Assembly: GCA_035302865.1 (NCBI GenBank)
Contig: DATGSF010000225.1
Span: forward strand, 1-10,109
Direction: 5' to 3'
Origin: DATGSF01 sp035302865
GTDB taxonomy: Bacteria; Bacteroidota; Bacteroidia; Chitinophagales; Chitinophagaceae
Length of the DNA stretch: 10,109 nt
A model generated the notes under the pieces. That model searched no databases. It was not told the DNA's origin and saw nothing but the letters and a program-made list of their open reading frames with translations. A program made the translations under genes and the position numbers. Below are positions 1-7,146 of the stretch, one piece after another (positions within the stretch are counted from its first letter, which is position 1; every line of letters starts with the position of its first letter).

Positions 1-2097
1 AACAGGAGTATAACTTAATACTATTTTTGATATTTTCAGATCTGAATTAAAACTATTGATAACATCTTCATGATAAGATGTTTTATAGGACTGAAATGCA
101 CTCCAATTAGTTTGTATACTAAAAAACGGATCAGTAAAATAATGCAATAAGCTAGCAACTTCACGAATAGGTTTTGGATTACTTTCTTCAGTATCTCTAA
201 TTTGCAAAATAATAACTTCAGAAGCTATTTCTTTTAATACCTCTTCCATGCTAATGATATATCTCCAAACTATTTCATCTCCAAAGTTGTCACGTAAACC
301 TGCGTCTAAAATTTGGATTCTGGGTTGAGAAGGTAAATTTGTAATGGGTAAAATCATAGGAAAACTAGCACTCATTCTTAATGCACTATTAATTGATATA
401 TTTTCAGCACCTTGCATTTTGAAAAAGCTCAGAAAGTCAATTGCATCTATAGATGGTTGATCACTATCTAATTGCAATTTCCCTCTGGCTAAAAAACTCA
501 TTGTCCTTGAGGCAAAAATAACTTTTCTTCCATCATTCAATATTGTAGCATATGGTAATAATAAGGGCAATTCTCCCTGGTCTTCTTTTTTTACATACTT
601 TTGAATGCTTCCACTTAAAACAGAATCAGTCATCTCAGATAAGGTATTTTCAAAAATCAATCCTCTGTCCTTATTATTTCTCCAGGATTTAAAATTAATT
701 TTATTAAATGGGGATAAAACATCTATAGTTACCAATCCTAAAACTACTGAATTTAATAAATCTCCCCCAATACCGTCTATATAATTGACACTTTCTTTAT
801 CATTATAAAAAGAAAATTCAGGATTTAAAGCGTATAAATTCCTCCAATAACTTGCTCCTAACATCCCTCCTGAGGCACCAGTGACTAATAAGCTATTTTT
901 AAACACCTTTCCTTGAGTCATACTATCTGCAACCTGCAAAGCTCTAAAGGTCCAAAATGCAGATCGAGATCCTCCCCCACTTGAAGTAATGATTATAACT
1001 TTTTGCTTTTCTTCATTTCTTGCGGCAAACCAATTTTTTAAACGTTCTTCTTCTTTTTCTTTATCTACAATATAAGCAGTATCCGTAAAAGTATTTTTTA
1101 AGGAAGCATAAGAATATTCCGGTTCATTTTTCCCAAAATAATCTAAATTGACAACATGGTTTCTAAAATCTAACACTTTGAAATTTATCAATAGACCCAA
1201 AACAGTAAAAACAACAATCCAGCCTAATAATTCCCATGTTTTCAAAAAGTATTTAAACATTCCTAAACCTGCAATAAGTATGCTAAATAACAGTAAAAAA
1301 CCTGCACCAGCTGGAATTTTAAATATGGGATAATCCATAAATGCACCAATAATTATTAATGCTACAAAAGCTATTATAATAGCAAAAATAGCATTTCTAT
1401 GATGTCTATTTAAAACCTCTGATAATAATCTCAAACTCGTATTTCCCTTAATGCTTTTAACAGATTTAATTTTAAAAGTACCCGTCAAAAATCCCTCGAC
1501 CGTTAATCTATAATAATCTGCATCCAATTGATCATAAGGTATAAACTTTCTAATGCCTGAAGGATTTGCAAATCTCTCTACGGTGGTTTTAAAAATATCT
1601 TTTCCTAAATTAAAAAAATATAAAATCGAAATCAAAAAAGTAATTGACATGCCAAGAGTATAACTAAATAACCAAGTTAAAATCTTAAAAATACTGATGG
1701 ATTCTTCCTGATATAAAAACAAAAATGTTTTAATATAATAAAAGACAATAAAGGTAATAGGAATAATAGAGTTATTGATGCAATATTTTAAAAAAGCATG
1801 TCTCGTATATGCTAGAAACACGATTCTTTTACTATGAATTATAAATGTAGTAATATGCCAACTCATTGTAAAAACAGCAAAGGTCATTCCTAAAAACAAA
1901 TAAGCAATGAAGTTGTTTTTACCTAAATATTGTGGCGATAAAAATAGATTATAAGCTCCAAAGTTCGTAGCAAATATACCTGCAACCGTTGTAAACAAGA
2001 TTAACCAAAAAAGTAATAATACTTGGTTTCTTCTAAAATGTAATAATACTAATTGTATAGGTAAGAAATAAAACCAAAAATGTATATACTTTCTCAT
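1..2097 (-). CDS. Membrane-anchored patatin-like phospholipase (C-terminus cut by window edge)
   Basis: An uninterrupted reading frame of 699 codons starts at ATG (2097-2095) and runs off the left edge without a stop. The N-terminal ~305 residues are hydrophobic, with about seven likely membrane segments (roughly 26-44, 62-84, 103-127, 137-162, 236-254, 262-282, 289-305). A soluble domain from about residue 366 has the patatin hallmarks: a glycine-rich oxyanion loop SSGGGSRSA (372-380), the nucleophile elbow GASGG (407-411, Ser409), the block SALRMSASFP (571-580), and the catalytic Asp598 in DAG (598-600). Patatins are Ser-Asp dyad acyl hydrolases that release fatty acids from phospholipids or other lipids. 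Substrate and topology cannot be read from the sequence. Both catalytic residues and their spacing (189 residues) are intact, so the gene looks functional. It is divergent from the transporter gene. No clear Shine-Dalgarno or promoter was seen. The family call is secure; the physiological role is unknown. Confidence 0.88.
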   Translation of the reverse strand, partial: MRKYIHFWFYFLPIQLVLLHFRRNQVLLLFWLILFTTVAGIFATNFGAYNLFLSPQYLGKNNFIAYLFLGMTFAVFTMSWHITTFIIHSKRIVFLAYTRHAFLKYCINNSIIPITFIVFYYIKTFLFLYQEESISIFKILTWLFSYTLGMSITFLISILYFFNLGKDIFKTTVERFANPSGIRKFIPYDQLDADYYRLTVEGFLTGTFKIKSVKSIKGNTSLRLLSEVLNRHHRNAIFAIIIAFVALIIIGAFMDYPIFKIPAGAGFLLLFSILIAGLGMFKYFLKTWELLGWIVVFTVLGLLINFKVLDFRNHVVNLDYFGKNEPEYSYASLKNTFTDTAYIVDKEKEEERLKNWFAARNEEKQKVIIITSSGGGSRSAFWTFRALQVADSMTQGKVFKNSLLVTGASGGMLGASYWRNLYALNPEFSFYNDKESVNYIDGIGGDLLNSVVLGLVTIDVLSPFNKINFKSWRNNKDRGLIFENTLSEMTDSVLSGSIQKYVKKEDQGELPLLLPYATILNDGRKVIFASRTMSFLARGKLQLDSDQPSIDAIDFLSFFKMQGAENISINSALRMSASFPMILPITNLPSQPRIQILDAGLRDNFGDEIVWRYIISMEEVLKEIASEVIILQIRDTEESNPKPIREVASLLHYFTDPFFSIQTNWSAFQSYKTSYHEDVINSFNSDLKISKIVLSYTPV

Positions 2098-2236
2098 AAA
2101 CTTATAATTTCACTAGCAAAATAAGGAATAATTTAATTTTATGGGAATAAATATTTTTTTATTCAATCTAGAAAACTTTCATAATCTTTTCTTCTTTAAT
2201 TACTAATTCATTAGCTTGCATCAATAAATAAAAAAA
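2098..2236. promoter_or_regulatory. Divergent intergenic region between patatin and UMF1 transporter genes
   Basis: This 139-bp, very AT-rich gap separates two divergently transcribed genes, so promoters for both are expected here. I searched both strands for the Bacteroidota pattern TTTG-N19-21-TAnnTTTG and found no convincing match. The nearest on the minus strand is TATTTTG, which is one base short. No palindrome strong enough to call an operator was seen. The regulatory role is inferred only from the gene arrangement. Confidence 0.35.
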
Positions 2237-3553
2237 GTGCAACAAAAGAAAACTAAAAAAATACACTGGGCTTGGAGTATGTACGATTGGGCAAATTCTG
2301 CTTATAATTTAGTTATTACTTCAACAATTTTTCCAATTTACTACCTTTCTATAACCCGTCATCAAATAAAAGACAAACAAGATTATGTTTCTTTTTTTGG
2401 ATGGGAACTTATAAATAGTGCACTATTAAATTATGCTATTGCTTTTGCTTATTTAATTATTGCTTTTTTATCTCCATTTTTAGCTAGCCTAGCTGATCAT
2501 CATGGCAATAAGAAAAAGTACATGAAATTTTTCACATATTTAGGCTCTTTATCTTGTATTTTACTTTATTTTTTCACTCCCGAAAGAGTGGAACTAGGTA
2601 TTATTTTAGCAATTTTAGCTGCTATAGGTTATTGTGGAAGCTTAGTTTTTTATAATTCTTATTTACCTGATATAGCAAATGATAAAGAGCAAGACAAATT
2701 GAGTGCTCGGGGTTTTGCATTGGGATATATAGGAAGTGTATTATTGCAAGTTATTTGTCTATTATTTATTTTTTATCCTTTTACTGATGAAACCTTTGCT
2801 CCTAGACTATCGTTTTTATTAGTGGGTATTTGGTGGATTTCCTTTGCTCAAATTTCTTTTTATTATTTGCCCGATTCTCAAATTAGAGAAGAAAGCACCA
2901 AAACATTAGGAGGATTTTCAGAAATAAAAAAGGTTTATAAAGCAATACAAAGGAAAGCCTTTATGCATCGTTTTTTGTTAGCTTTTTTTATTTACTCAAT
3001 GGGAGTGCAAACAGTAATGTTAGCAGCAGCAGAATTTGGGGCCAAGGAAATTCGAAAATTTGATGGTAATGATTGGGTATATTTAGATCCACAAGATTTA
3101 ATTATCACTATATTATTAATTCAATTAGTTGCAATAGCAGGCGCATACCTAATTGCTAAAGCTTCAAGCATTTGGGGCAATATAAAAGTATTAAAAACCG
3201 TAGTTGCAGTATGGTTTATAGTATGTATTTTAGCTTGGTTTACTTATACTAATATACATTTTTATTTATTAGCAAGTTTAGTTGGCTTAATAATGGGGGG
3301 GATTCAATCATTAAGCCGTTCTACATATTCTAAAATGGTAGATAATAGCACTTTATCAAGTTCTTATTTTAGTTTTTACGACTTAACTGAAAAAGTCGCT
3401 ATAGTTATTGGAATGTTTTCCTTTGCATTAATAGAACATATAAGTGGAAAAATGCGCTTATCTATCATTGCTTTAGCAGGTTTCTTTTTAATAGGATTTA
3501 TATTACTCCAATGGGCTGGAAAAGCCAAAAAACCGAGTATTAATCTCCACTAA
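2237..3553 (+). CDS. UMF1/Atg22-family MFS transporter
   Basis: A complete 438-residue protein with about 12 hydrophobic segments, the usual size of UMF1 (Atg22-like) major facilitators. Family marks are YDWANSAYN at residues 16-24, an MFS motif-A-like loop LADHHGNKKKY (85-95), GGIQSLSRSTYSKMV (354-368), and SFYDLTEK (379-386) before a late helix. Yeast Atg22 exports amino acids from the vacuole, but bacterial members have no settled substrate, so none is assigned. The start is GTG. An in-frame TAA lies four codons upstream (2225-2227), and the next Met (residue 15) would cut off the conserved aromatic stretch before YDWANSAY, so GTG is preferred. It is the only plus-strand gene here, and its stop lies 20 bp from the stop of the convergent DUF4290 gene. 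A run of seven G (3295-3301) encodes Gly354-Gly355. Confidence 0.9.
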   Translation: MQQKKTKKIHWAWSMYDWANSAYNLVITSTIFPIYYLSITRHQIKDKQDYVSFFGWELINSALLNYAIAFAYLIIAFLSPFLASLADHHGNKKKYMKFFTYLGSLSCILLYFFTPERVELGIILAILAAIGYCGSLVFYNSYLPDIANDKEQDKLSARGFALGYIGSVLLQVICLLFIFYPFTDETFAPRLSFLLVGIWWISFAQISFYYLPDSQIREESTKTLGGFSEIKKVYKAIQRKAFMHRFLLAFFIYSMGVQTVMLAAAEFGAKEIRKFDGNDWVYLDPQDLIITILLIQLVAIAGAYLIAKASSIWGNIKVLKTVVAVWFIVCILAWFTYTNIHFYLLASLVGLIMGGIQSLSRSTYSKMVDNSTLSSSYFSFYDLTEKVAIVIGMFSFALIEHISGKMRLSIIALAGFFLIGFILLQWAGKAKKPSINLH

Positions 3554-3573
3554 AACAAAATTTAATTCAATAC

Positions 3574-4230
3574 TTATTTTCTACGATTGCTATTATTTCT
3601 TCCTCTAGAATTATTTCTATGGTTTCTGTGATTAGTTTTACTTCTTGAATTTCTATGATTTTTATGGCTTCTTTTAGATCGCGCATGCACTTTTATATGC
3701 TCATCAATATTTAATTTTCCATTTGAAATTTTCAATAACTCTTCACGAATCATATCATCATGGATTGGTTCATAATGCCAATTATTATATGCCATCTTCA
3801 TATAATACCCCACTGCATAAGCTAATTGTTTTTGTTTTTCTTCATCTTCTTCTTGTAGGGCCTTATCAATAACTTTATGTATGTTTTTTCCTAAGTGTCT
3901 ATTTTTAATCACAGCTTTAGGATAAGCTAGAGGTTTAGGTTTAGCCTCTCTAACTTCTTTGGTTAATACAGGGAAGGGGCTCTCTATATCTAAATCATAA
4001 TCTGCCATAATAAATAAATGGTCCCAGAATTTACTTTCAGACTCTTCTGATTTATTTGCTTGAGGATTAACAATACTCATATATTTAACAATTTCCTCAG
4101 CATACTTTTGTCTCTTTTCTTTATTTTCAATTGTTTTAATATAATCAACTAGTTTTTGAATATTTCTTCCATATTCTGGCATCACTAAGCCTTTTCTACT
4201 TGTATTGTATTCCATTTGTTTAAGTTCCAT
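3574..4230 (-). CDS. DUF4290 family protein with basic Asn/Arg/His-rich tail
   Basis: A complete 218-residue soluble protein matching the Bacteroidota-restricted DUF4290 family. The recognisable parts are MEYNTSRKGLVMPEYGRNIQKLVDYI (start of the domain, residues 6-31), described here by its core PEYGRNIQ at 18-25, then KFWDHLFIMADYDLDIESPFP near 67-87 with core WDHLFIM, and AYAVGYYMKMAYNNWH near 137-152. The last 36 residues (183-218) contain 10 Arg, 4 Lys, 4 His, 9 Asn and no acidic residue, which resembles a disordered nucleic-acid-binding tail. No function is established for the family. As I recall, it usually lies beside murA, which is not so here. It starts 28 bp after the rfbC stop on the same strand and is probably the last gene of the rfbB-rfbC transcript. 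Met1 and Met6 are both possible starts; the domain itself begins at Met6. Confidence 0.88.
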   Translation of the reverse strand: MELKQMEYNTSRKGLVMPEYGRNIQKLVDYIKTIENKEKRQKYAEEIVKYMSIVNPQANKSEESESKFWDHLFIMADYDLDIESPFPVLTKEVREAKPKPLAYPKAVIKNRHLGKNIHKVIDKALQEEDEEKQKQLAYAVGYYMKMAYNNWHYEPIHDDMIREELLKISNGKLNIDEHIKVHARSKRSHKNHRNSRSKTNHRNHRNNSRGRNNSNRRK

Positions 4231-4258
4231 ATAAAGGAAATTTTAGTATTTTTTTAAT

Positions 4259-4792
4259 TTATTTTAAATAGTCCCATGCTAGATCTTTAGGTGAAATTAC
4301 CCTATCTTTTTCCGGTATGATCCAATCTATAGCAAATTGAGGTTCATCATATCGAATACCATGTTCTTTATCTTTTTGATAAAAATTATCACATTTATAT
4401 TGAAAAAGCGCTTTCTCACTCAAAACAATATAGCCATGATAAAATCCTCTTGGAACCCATAATTGTTTTTTATTTTCTGCACTTAATTTTATGCTAAAAT
4501 GTTGCTTAAAAGAAGGAGAATCTGGACGCATGTCTACTACAACATCCAAAACCTCACCCATAACCACTCTAACCAATTTAGCTTGTGCTGCTGCATCTTT
4601 TTGAGCATGCAAACCTCTAAGGACTCCATAGGAACTCAAGGCTTCATTGTCTTGCACAAAACGTACTGATTGTCCGATTTTATCTTCAAATTTTCTTGCA
4701 TGAAAACTTTCCATGAAATAACCTCTTTCATCTTCAAATACCTCATTTTGTAGAATGAAGCAATCTTTGAGTGGAGTATCTTGTACTATCAT
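4259..4792 (-). CDS. rfbC: dTDP-4-dehydrorhamnose 3,5-epimerase
   Basis: RfbC (RmlC) epimerises C3 and C5 of dTDP-4-dehydro-6-deoxyglucose to give dTDP-4-dehydrorhamnose, the third step of dTDP-rhamnose synthesis in the cytoplasm. The 177-residue length is normal for this cupin enzyme. Visible landmarks are FEDERGYFMESF (19-30), LRGLH (58-62) with the expected catalytic base His62, QAKLVRV (70-76) with Lys72, VVVDMRPDSPSF (84-95), WVPRGFYHG (112-120), Tyr132 in the position of the catalytic acid, GIRYDEP (145-151) and Asp170 in SPKDLAW, the expected partner of His62. All key residues are present, so it should be active. The ATG overlaps the rfbB stop as ATGA (4792-4789), implying translational coupling to the preceding enzyme. 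A DUF4290 gene follows after 28 bp. Confidence 0.95.
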   Translation of the reverse strand: MIVQDTPLKDCFILQNEVFEDERGYFMESFHARKFEDKIGQSVRFVQDNEALSSYGVLRGLHAQKDAAAQAKLVRVVMGEVLDVVVDMRPDSPSFKQHFSIKLSAENKKQLWVPRGFYHGYIVLSEKALFQYKCDNFYQKDKEHGIRYDEPQFAIDWIIPEKDRVISPKDLAWDYLK

Positions 4793-5856
4793 ATATTTTT
4801 ATATTGCTGTGAAATGTATTCCTTATACGCTCCGGAAGTTACATTTTTAACCCAATCCTGATTATTTATATACCAATCTATAGTGGCACTTAAACCTTCT
4901 TTTAATTGTACACTTGGCTCCCAGGATAGTTCATTTTTTAATTTTGTTGCATCGATTGCATATCTTAAATCATGTCCAGCACGATCTTTTACAAATTCTA
5001 TTAATTTTCTTGAAGTTCCTATTGCTCTATCAAGTTTTTCGTCCATTAAATCACATAACAATTCAATTAATGAAAGGTTATCCCATTCATTATTTCCACC
5101 AATATTATAGGTTTCTCCATTTTTTCCTTGATGCAAAATACAATCTATAGCATTAGCATGATCATTTACCCAAAGCCAATCTCTTACATTTTCTCCTTTT
5201 CCATAAATAGGAATAGTTTGCTTATTTAAAATCCTATAAATAGCTAAAGGAATTAATTTTTCTGGGAATTGATGCGATCCATAATTATTACTACAATTAG
5301 AAACGACATAAGGCAAACCAAAGGTCGCACCATATGCTCGTACAAAATGATCAGAGCTAGCTTTTGATGCCGCATAAGGGCTATTGGGATCATATGCCGT
5401 ATTTTCTGTAAATTGTCCTTTATCTAAGGGCAATGTTCCATATACTTCATCCGTAGAAATATGGAAAAAGCGTTCAAATATCTTTTTCTTAATCCAATAA
5501 TCCTTACATACATGTAGCAAATTTACAGTTCCTAAAACATTAGTTTCTACAAAACTAATAGGATTTGTTATGCTTCTATCTACATGACTCTCAGCGGCTA
5601 AATGAATCACGTAATTAATATCTTGTTCTTCAAATATACGATTTAAAACAACGGTATCCAAAATTGAGCCATGAATAAAACTATAATTATCTTTATTTTC
5701 TATATCCTTTAGATTCCACAAATTTCCAGCATAACTTAATGCATCTAAATTAATAATAAAATAATCAGGATATTTATTTACAAAATATCGCACAACATGA
5801 GATCCAATAAATCCAGCACCTCCTGTAATCAGTATTACCTTTTTAAATTTTTTCAC
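4789..5856 (-). CDS. rfbB: dTDP-glucose 4,6-dehydratase
   Basis: RfbB (RmlB) oxidises, dehydrates and re-reduces dTDP-glucose to dTDP-4-dehydro-6-deoxyglucose with bound NAD. This is the second step of dTDP-rhamnose synthesis and a branch point to other deoxysugars. It is an extended short-chain dehydrogenase of 355 residues, normal for the family. Seen in order are the nucleotide loop GGAGFIG (12-18), LAAESHVDRS (87-96), the STDEVYG stretch (134-140) that supplies the Thr-Asp-Glu catalytic residues, Tyr161 and Lys165 in YAASK, and NNYGSHQFPEKLIP (190-203). The start is GTG (5856-5854): an in-frame TAG lies four codons upstream and no useful Met follows before residue 271. Its TGA overlaps the rfbC ATG. 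A 157-bp gap separates it from the upstream glycosyltransferase gene, so it probably has its own promoter. Confidence 0.96.
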   Translation of the reverse strand: MKKFKKVILITGGAGFIGSHVVRYFVNKYPDYFIINLDALSYAGNLWNLKDIENKDNYSFIHGSILDTVVLNRIFEEQDINYVIHLAAESHVDRSITNPISFVETNVLGTVNLLHVCKDYWIKKKIFERFFHISTDEVYGTLPLDKGQFTENTAYDPNSPYAASKASSDHFVRAYGATFGLPYVVSNCSNNYGSHQFPEKLIPLAIYRILNKQTIPIYGKGENVRDWLWVNDHANAIDCILHQGKNGETYNIGGNNEWDNLSLIELLCDLMDEKLDRAIGTSRKLIEFVKDRAGHDLRYAIDATKLKNELSWEPSVQLKEGLSATIDWYINNQDWVKNVTSGAYKEYISQQYKNI

Positions 5857-5893
5857 GAATAGTTGCTATTATAATAATTATTATTTGCTTTTT

Positions 5894-5925
5894 ATAAAGT
5901 ATATTGAAAATGAATTTTATTCAAA
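5894..5925 (-). promoter_or_regulatory. Weak candidate promoter for rfbB-rfbC-DUF4290
   Basis: On the minus strand, TTTG (5925-5922) is followed after exactly 20 nt by TACTTTAT (5901-5894). The spacing fits the Bacteroidota consensus TTTG-N19-21-TAnnTTTG, but the last two bases of the -7 element do not match. It lies 38 bp upstream of the rfbB GTG. In DNA this AT-rich such a partial match can occur by chance, so this is a suggestion only. Confidence 0.25.
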
Positions 5926-6013
5926 GTTTTGCGAGCGATAAATAGCAGGTTCAAAATAAAAGTATTTTTTTTATAGTACAAAATAAATACTGTTTAAAAT
6001 AGTAGTTTTCCTA

Positions 6014-7054
6014 CTAATCTATTTCTTTTTCTCTCTTCATTTCTTTATAAAAAGTATAAACTTTTCTTCTTTTATAAATGTAAACGTAAACATATAATGC
6101 TGAAAACATGATGCATATCCCAAAAAGTACTATGTAGTTATTTAAAAAAAACACACTTAATAAGATTGCTAATGCTTGAAATGGTAAAATGCTTAAAGCA
6201 GGATAATATACCTTAGAGTTTTTTATATCTCTAAAAACCAATTGATGAAAATGATTTCTATCAGAGCTAAAGGGAGATATTTTATCAAAAAATGCTTTTC
6301 TCAGTATGCTAAAACCTACTTCAATTAAAGGATAAATTAATAATACTGGAATCAACATCCAATGTAAATATTTATAATTTCTCAACAGTAAAATTAATGA
6401 TAATGCACTTAAAAAAAAGCCTAAGGAATAGGAACCACTATCACCTAAAAATATTTTGGCAACAGGAAAGTTGAAAATCAGAAAAGCTAATATACTTACT
6501 GCAAGAATTGCTGCTAAATAAAGAACCGTAAAATCTTTAACAATATAGGCAAATAAAGCAATCCCCATAGTGGTGATTAAAGAAGAACCTGCTGCTAATC
6601 CATTGGAACCATCTATAAAATTCACTCCATTTATAGCTCCATTAATAAATAAGAACAGAATAAAAAACAAAGGAACTAGATATCTTAGTGGTATAAACTC
6701 AAAATAACCTTTCCAGAATAATAAAGCAAATAAGAATATAGTACCCAAACTCATTATCAGTAGTCTTTGTATAGGGCTTGCACTTTCGGTAAAATCTTCC
6801 ACAAAACCAGCGATAAAAACTGGAATTGTTGAAATAATTAAGAGTGGGCCTAATTCTTGGTTAAAAATCATAAAAAGACAAGCTAGAAAAATCCCCAATC
6901 CTCCAATTCGAGGAGTAGGAACCTTGTGCACTCTTTGTATTTTCAACTGTGCATCCAAGAATAGCTTCTTTTTATGGCTAAACTCAATAATAACAGTATG
7001 AATTAATACACCAATACTAAAGGCTAAAAACATGTAGAAATATCGAGGATCCAT
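6014..7054 (-). CDS. WecA/MraY-family polyprenyl-phosphate sugar-1-phosphate transferase
   Basis: An integral membrane enzyme of 346 residues from the family that transfers a sugar 1-phosphate from a UDP-sugar to undecaprenyl phosphate, the initiating step of O-antigen, capsule, teichoic acid or peptidoglycan synthesis. About ten or eleven hydrophobic segments are visible. Motifs in order are HKVPTPRIGGLGI (43-55), GFVEDF (83-88) at the site of the Mg-binding Asp pair, NGVNFIDGSNGLAAG (142-156), FLGDSGS (202-208) and DRNHFHQ (265-271), the counterpart of the cytoplasmic DRxHIHH loop. The overall pattern is WecA-like rather than MraY-like. Two positions deviate: Glu86 where the pair is normally Asp-Asp, and Gln271 where the last His is expected. 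The sugar substrate cannot be told. It lies 157 bp upstream of rfbB and 92 bp downstream of the MarC gene, all on one strand; with rfbBC it suggests a surface-glycan locus. Confidence 0.88.
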   Translation of the reverse strand: MDPRYFYMFLAFSIGVLIHTVIIEFSHKKKLFLDAQLKIQRVHKVPTPRIGGLGIFLACLFMIFNQELGPLLIISTIPVFIAGFVEDFTESASPIQRLLIMSLGTIFLFALLFWKGYFEFIPLRYLVPLFFILFLFINGAINGVNFIDGSNGLAAGSSLITTMGIALFAYIVKDFTVLYLAAILAVSILAFLIFNFPVAKIFLGDSGSYSLGFFLSALSLILLLRNYKYLHWMLIPVLLIYPLIEVGFSILRKAFFDKISPFSSDRNHFHQLVFRDIKNSKVYYPALSILPFQALAILLSVFFLNNYIVLFGICIMFSALYVYVYIYKRRKVYTFYKEMKREKEID

Positions 7055-7094
7055 AAAGTATAACTAGCTTCTATGTTTTATAACTAAACTTAAT

Positions 7095-7127
7095 GCATTT
7101 TTATTATATTTAAAAAGCATTTTTATT
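7095..7127. repeat. Two 11-bp direct repeats 22 bp apart upstream of the WecA-like gene
   Basis: GCATTTTTATT occurs exactly at 7095-7105 and again at 7117-7127. The 22-bp period is about two helical turns, and the pair lies 41-73 bp upstream of the ATG of the WecA-like gene. The same stretch can also form an imperfect hairpin: TGC-a-TTTTTA (7094-7103) against TAAAAAGCA (7111-7119), with one bulged base. There is no U-rich tail typical of a terminator. It could be an operator pair or chance repetition in AT-rich DNA. Confidence 0.4.
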
Positions 7128-7146
7128 TAAATAACACTTTCCTATC

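Noticed and set aside
1148..1333. Plus-strand open frame of 61 codons
   Set aside because: It lies wholly inside the patatin gene on the opposite strand and shows no family features or start signals.
3554..3573. Possible bidirectional terminator between the convergent UMF1 and DUF4290 genes
   Set aside because: The 20-bp gap has no inverted repeat of useful length, so no terminator is called.
4883..5150. Two overlapping plus-strand open frames (75 and 78 codons)
   Set aside because: Both are antisense to the well-supported rfbB coding region and look like by-products of its codon usage.
5871..5884. Perfect 14-bp palindrome ATAATAATTATTAT near the rfbB start
   Set aside because: It is made only of A and T in very AT-rich DNA, where such palindromes arise easily; nothing else supports an operator.
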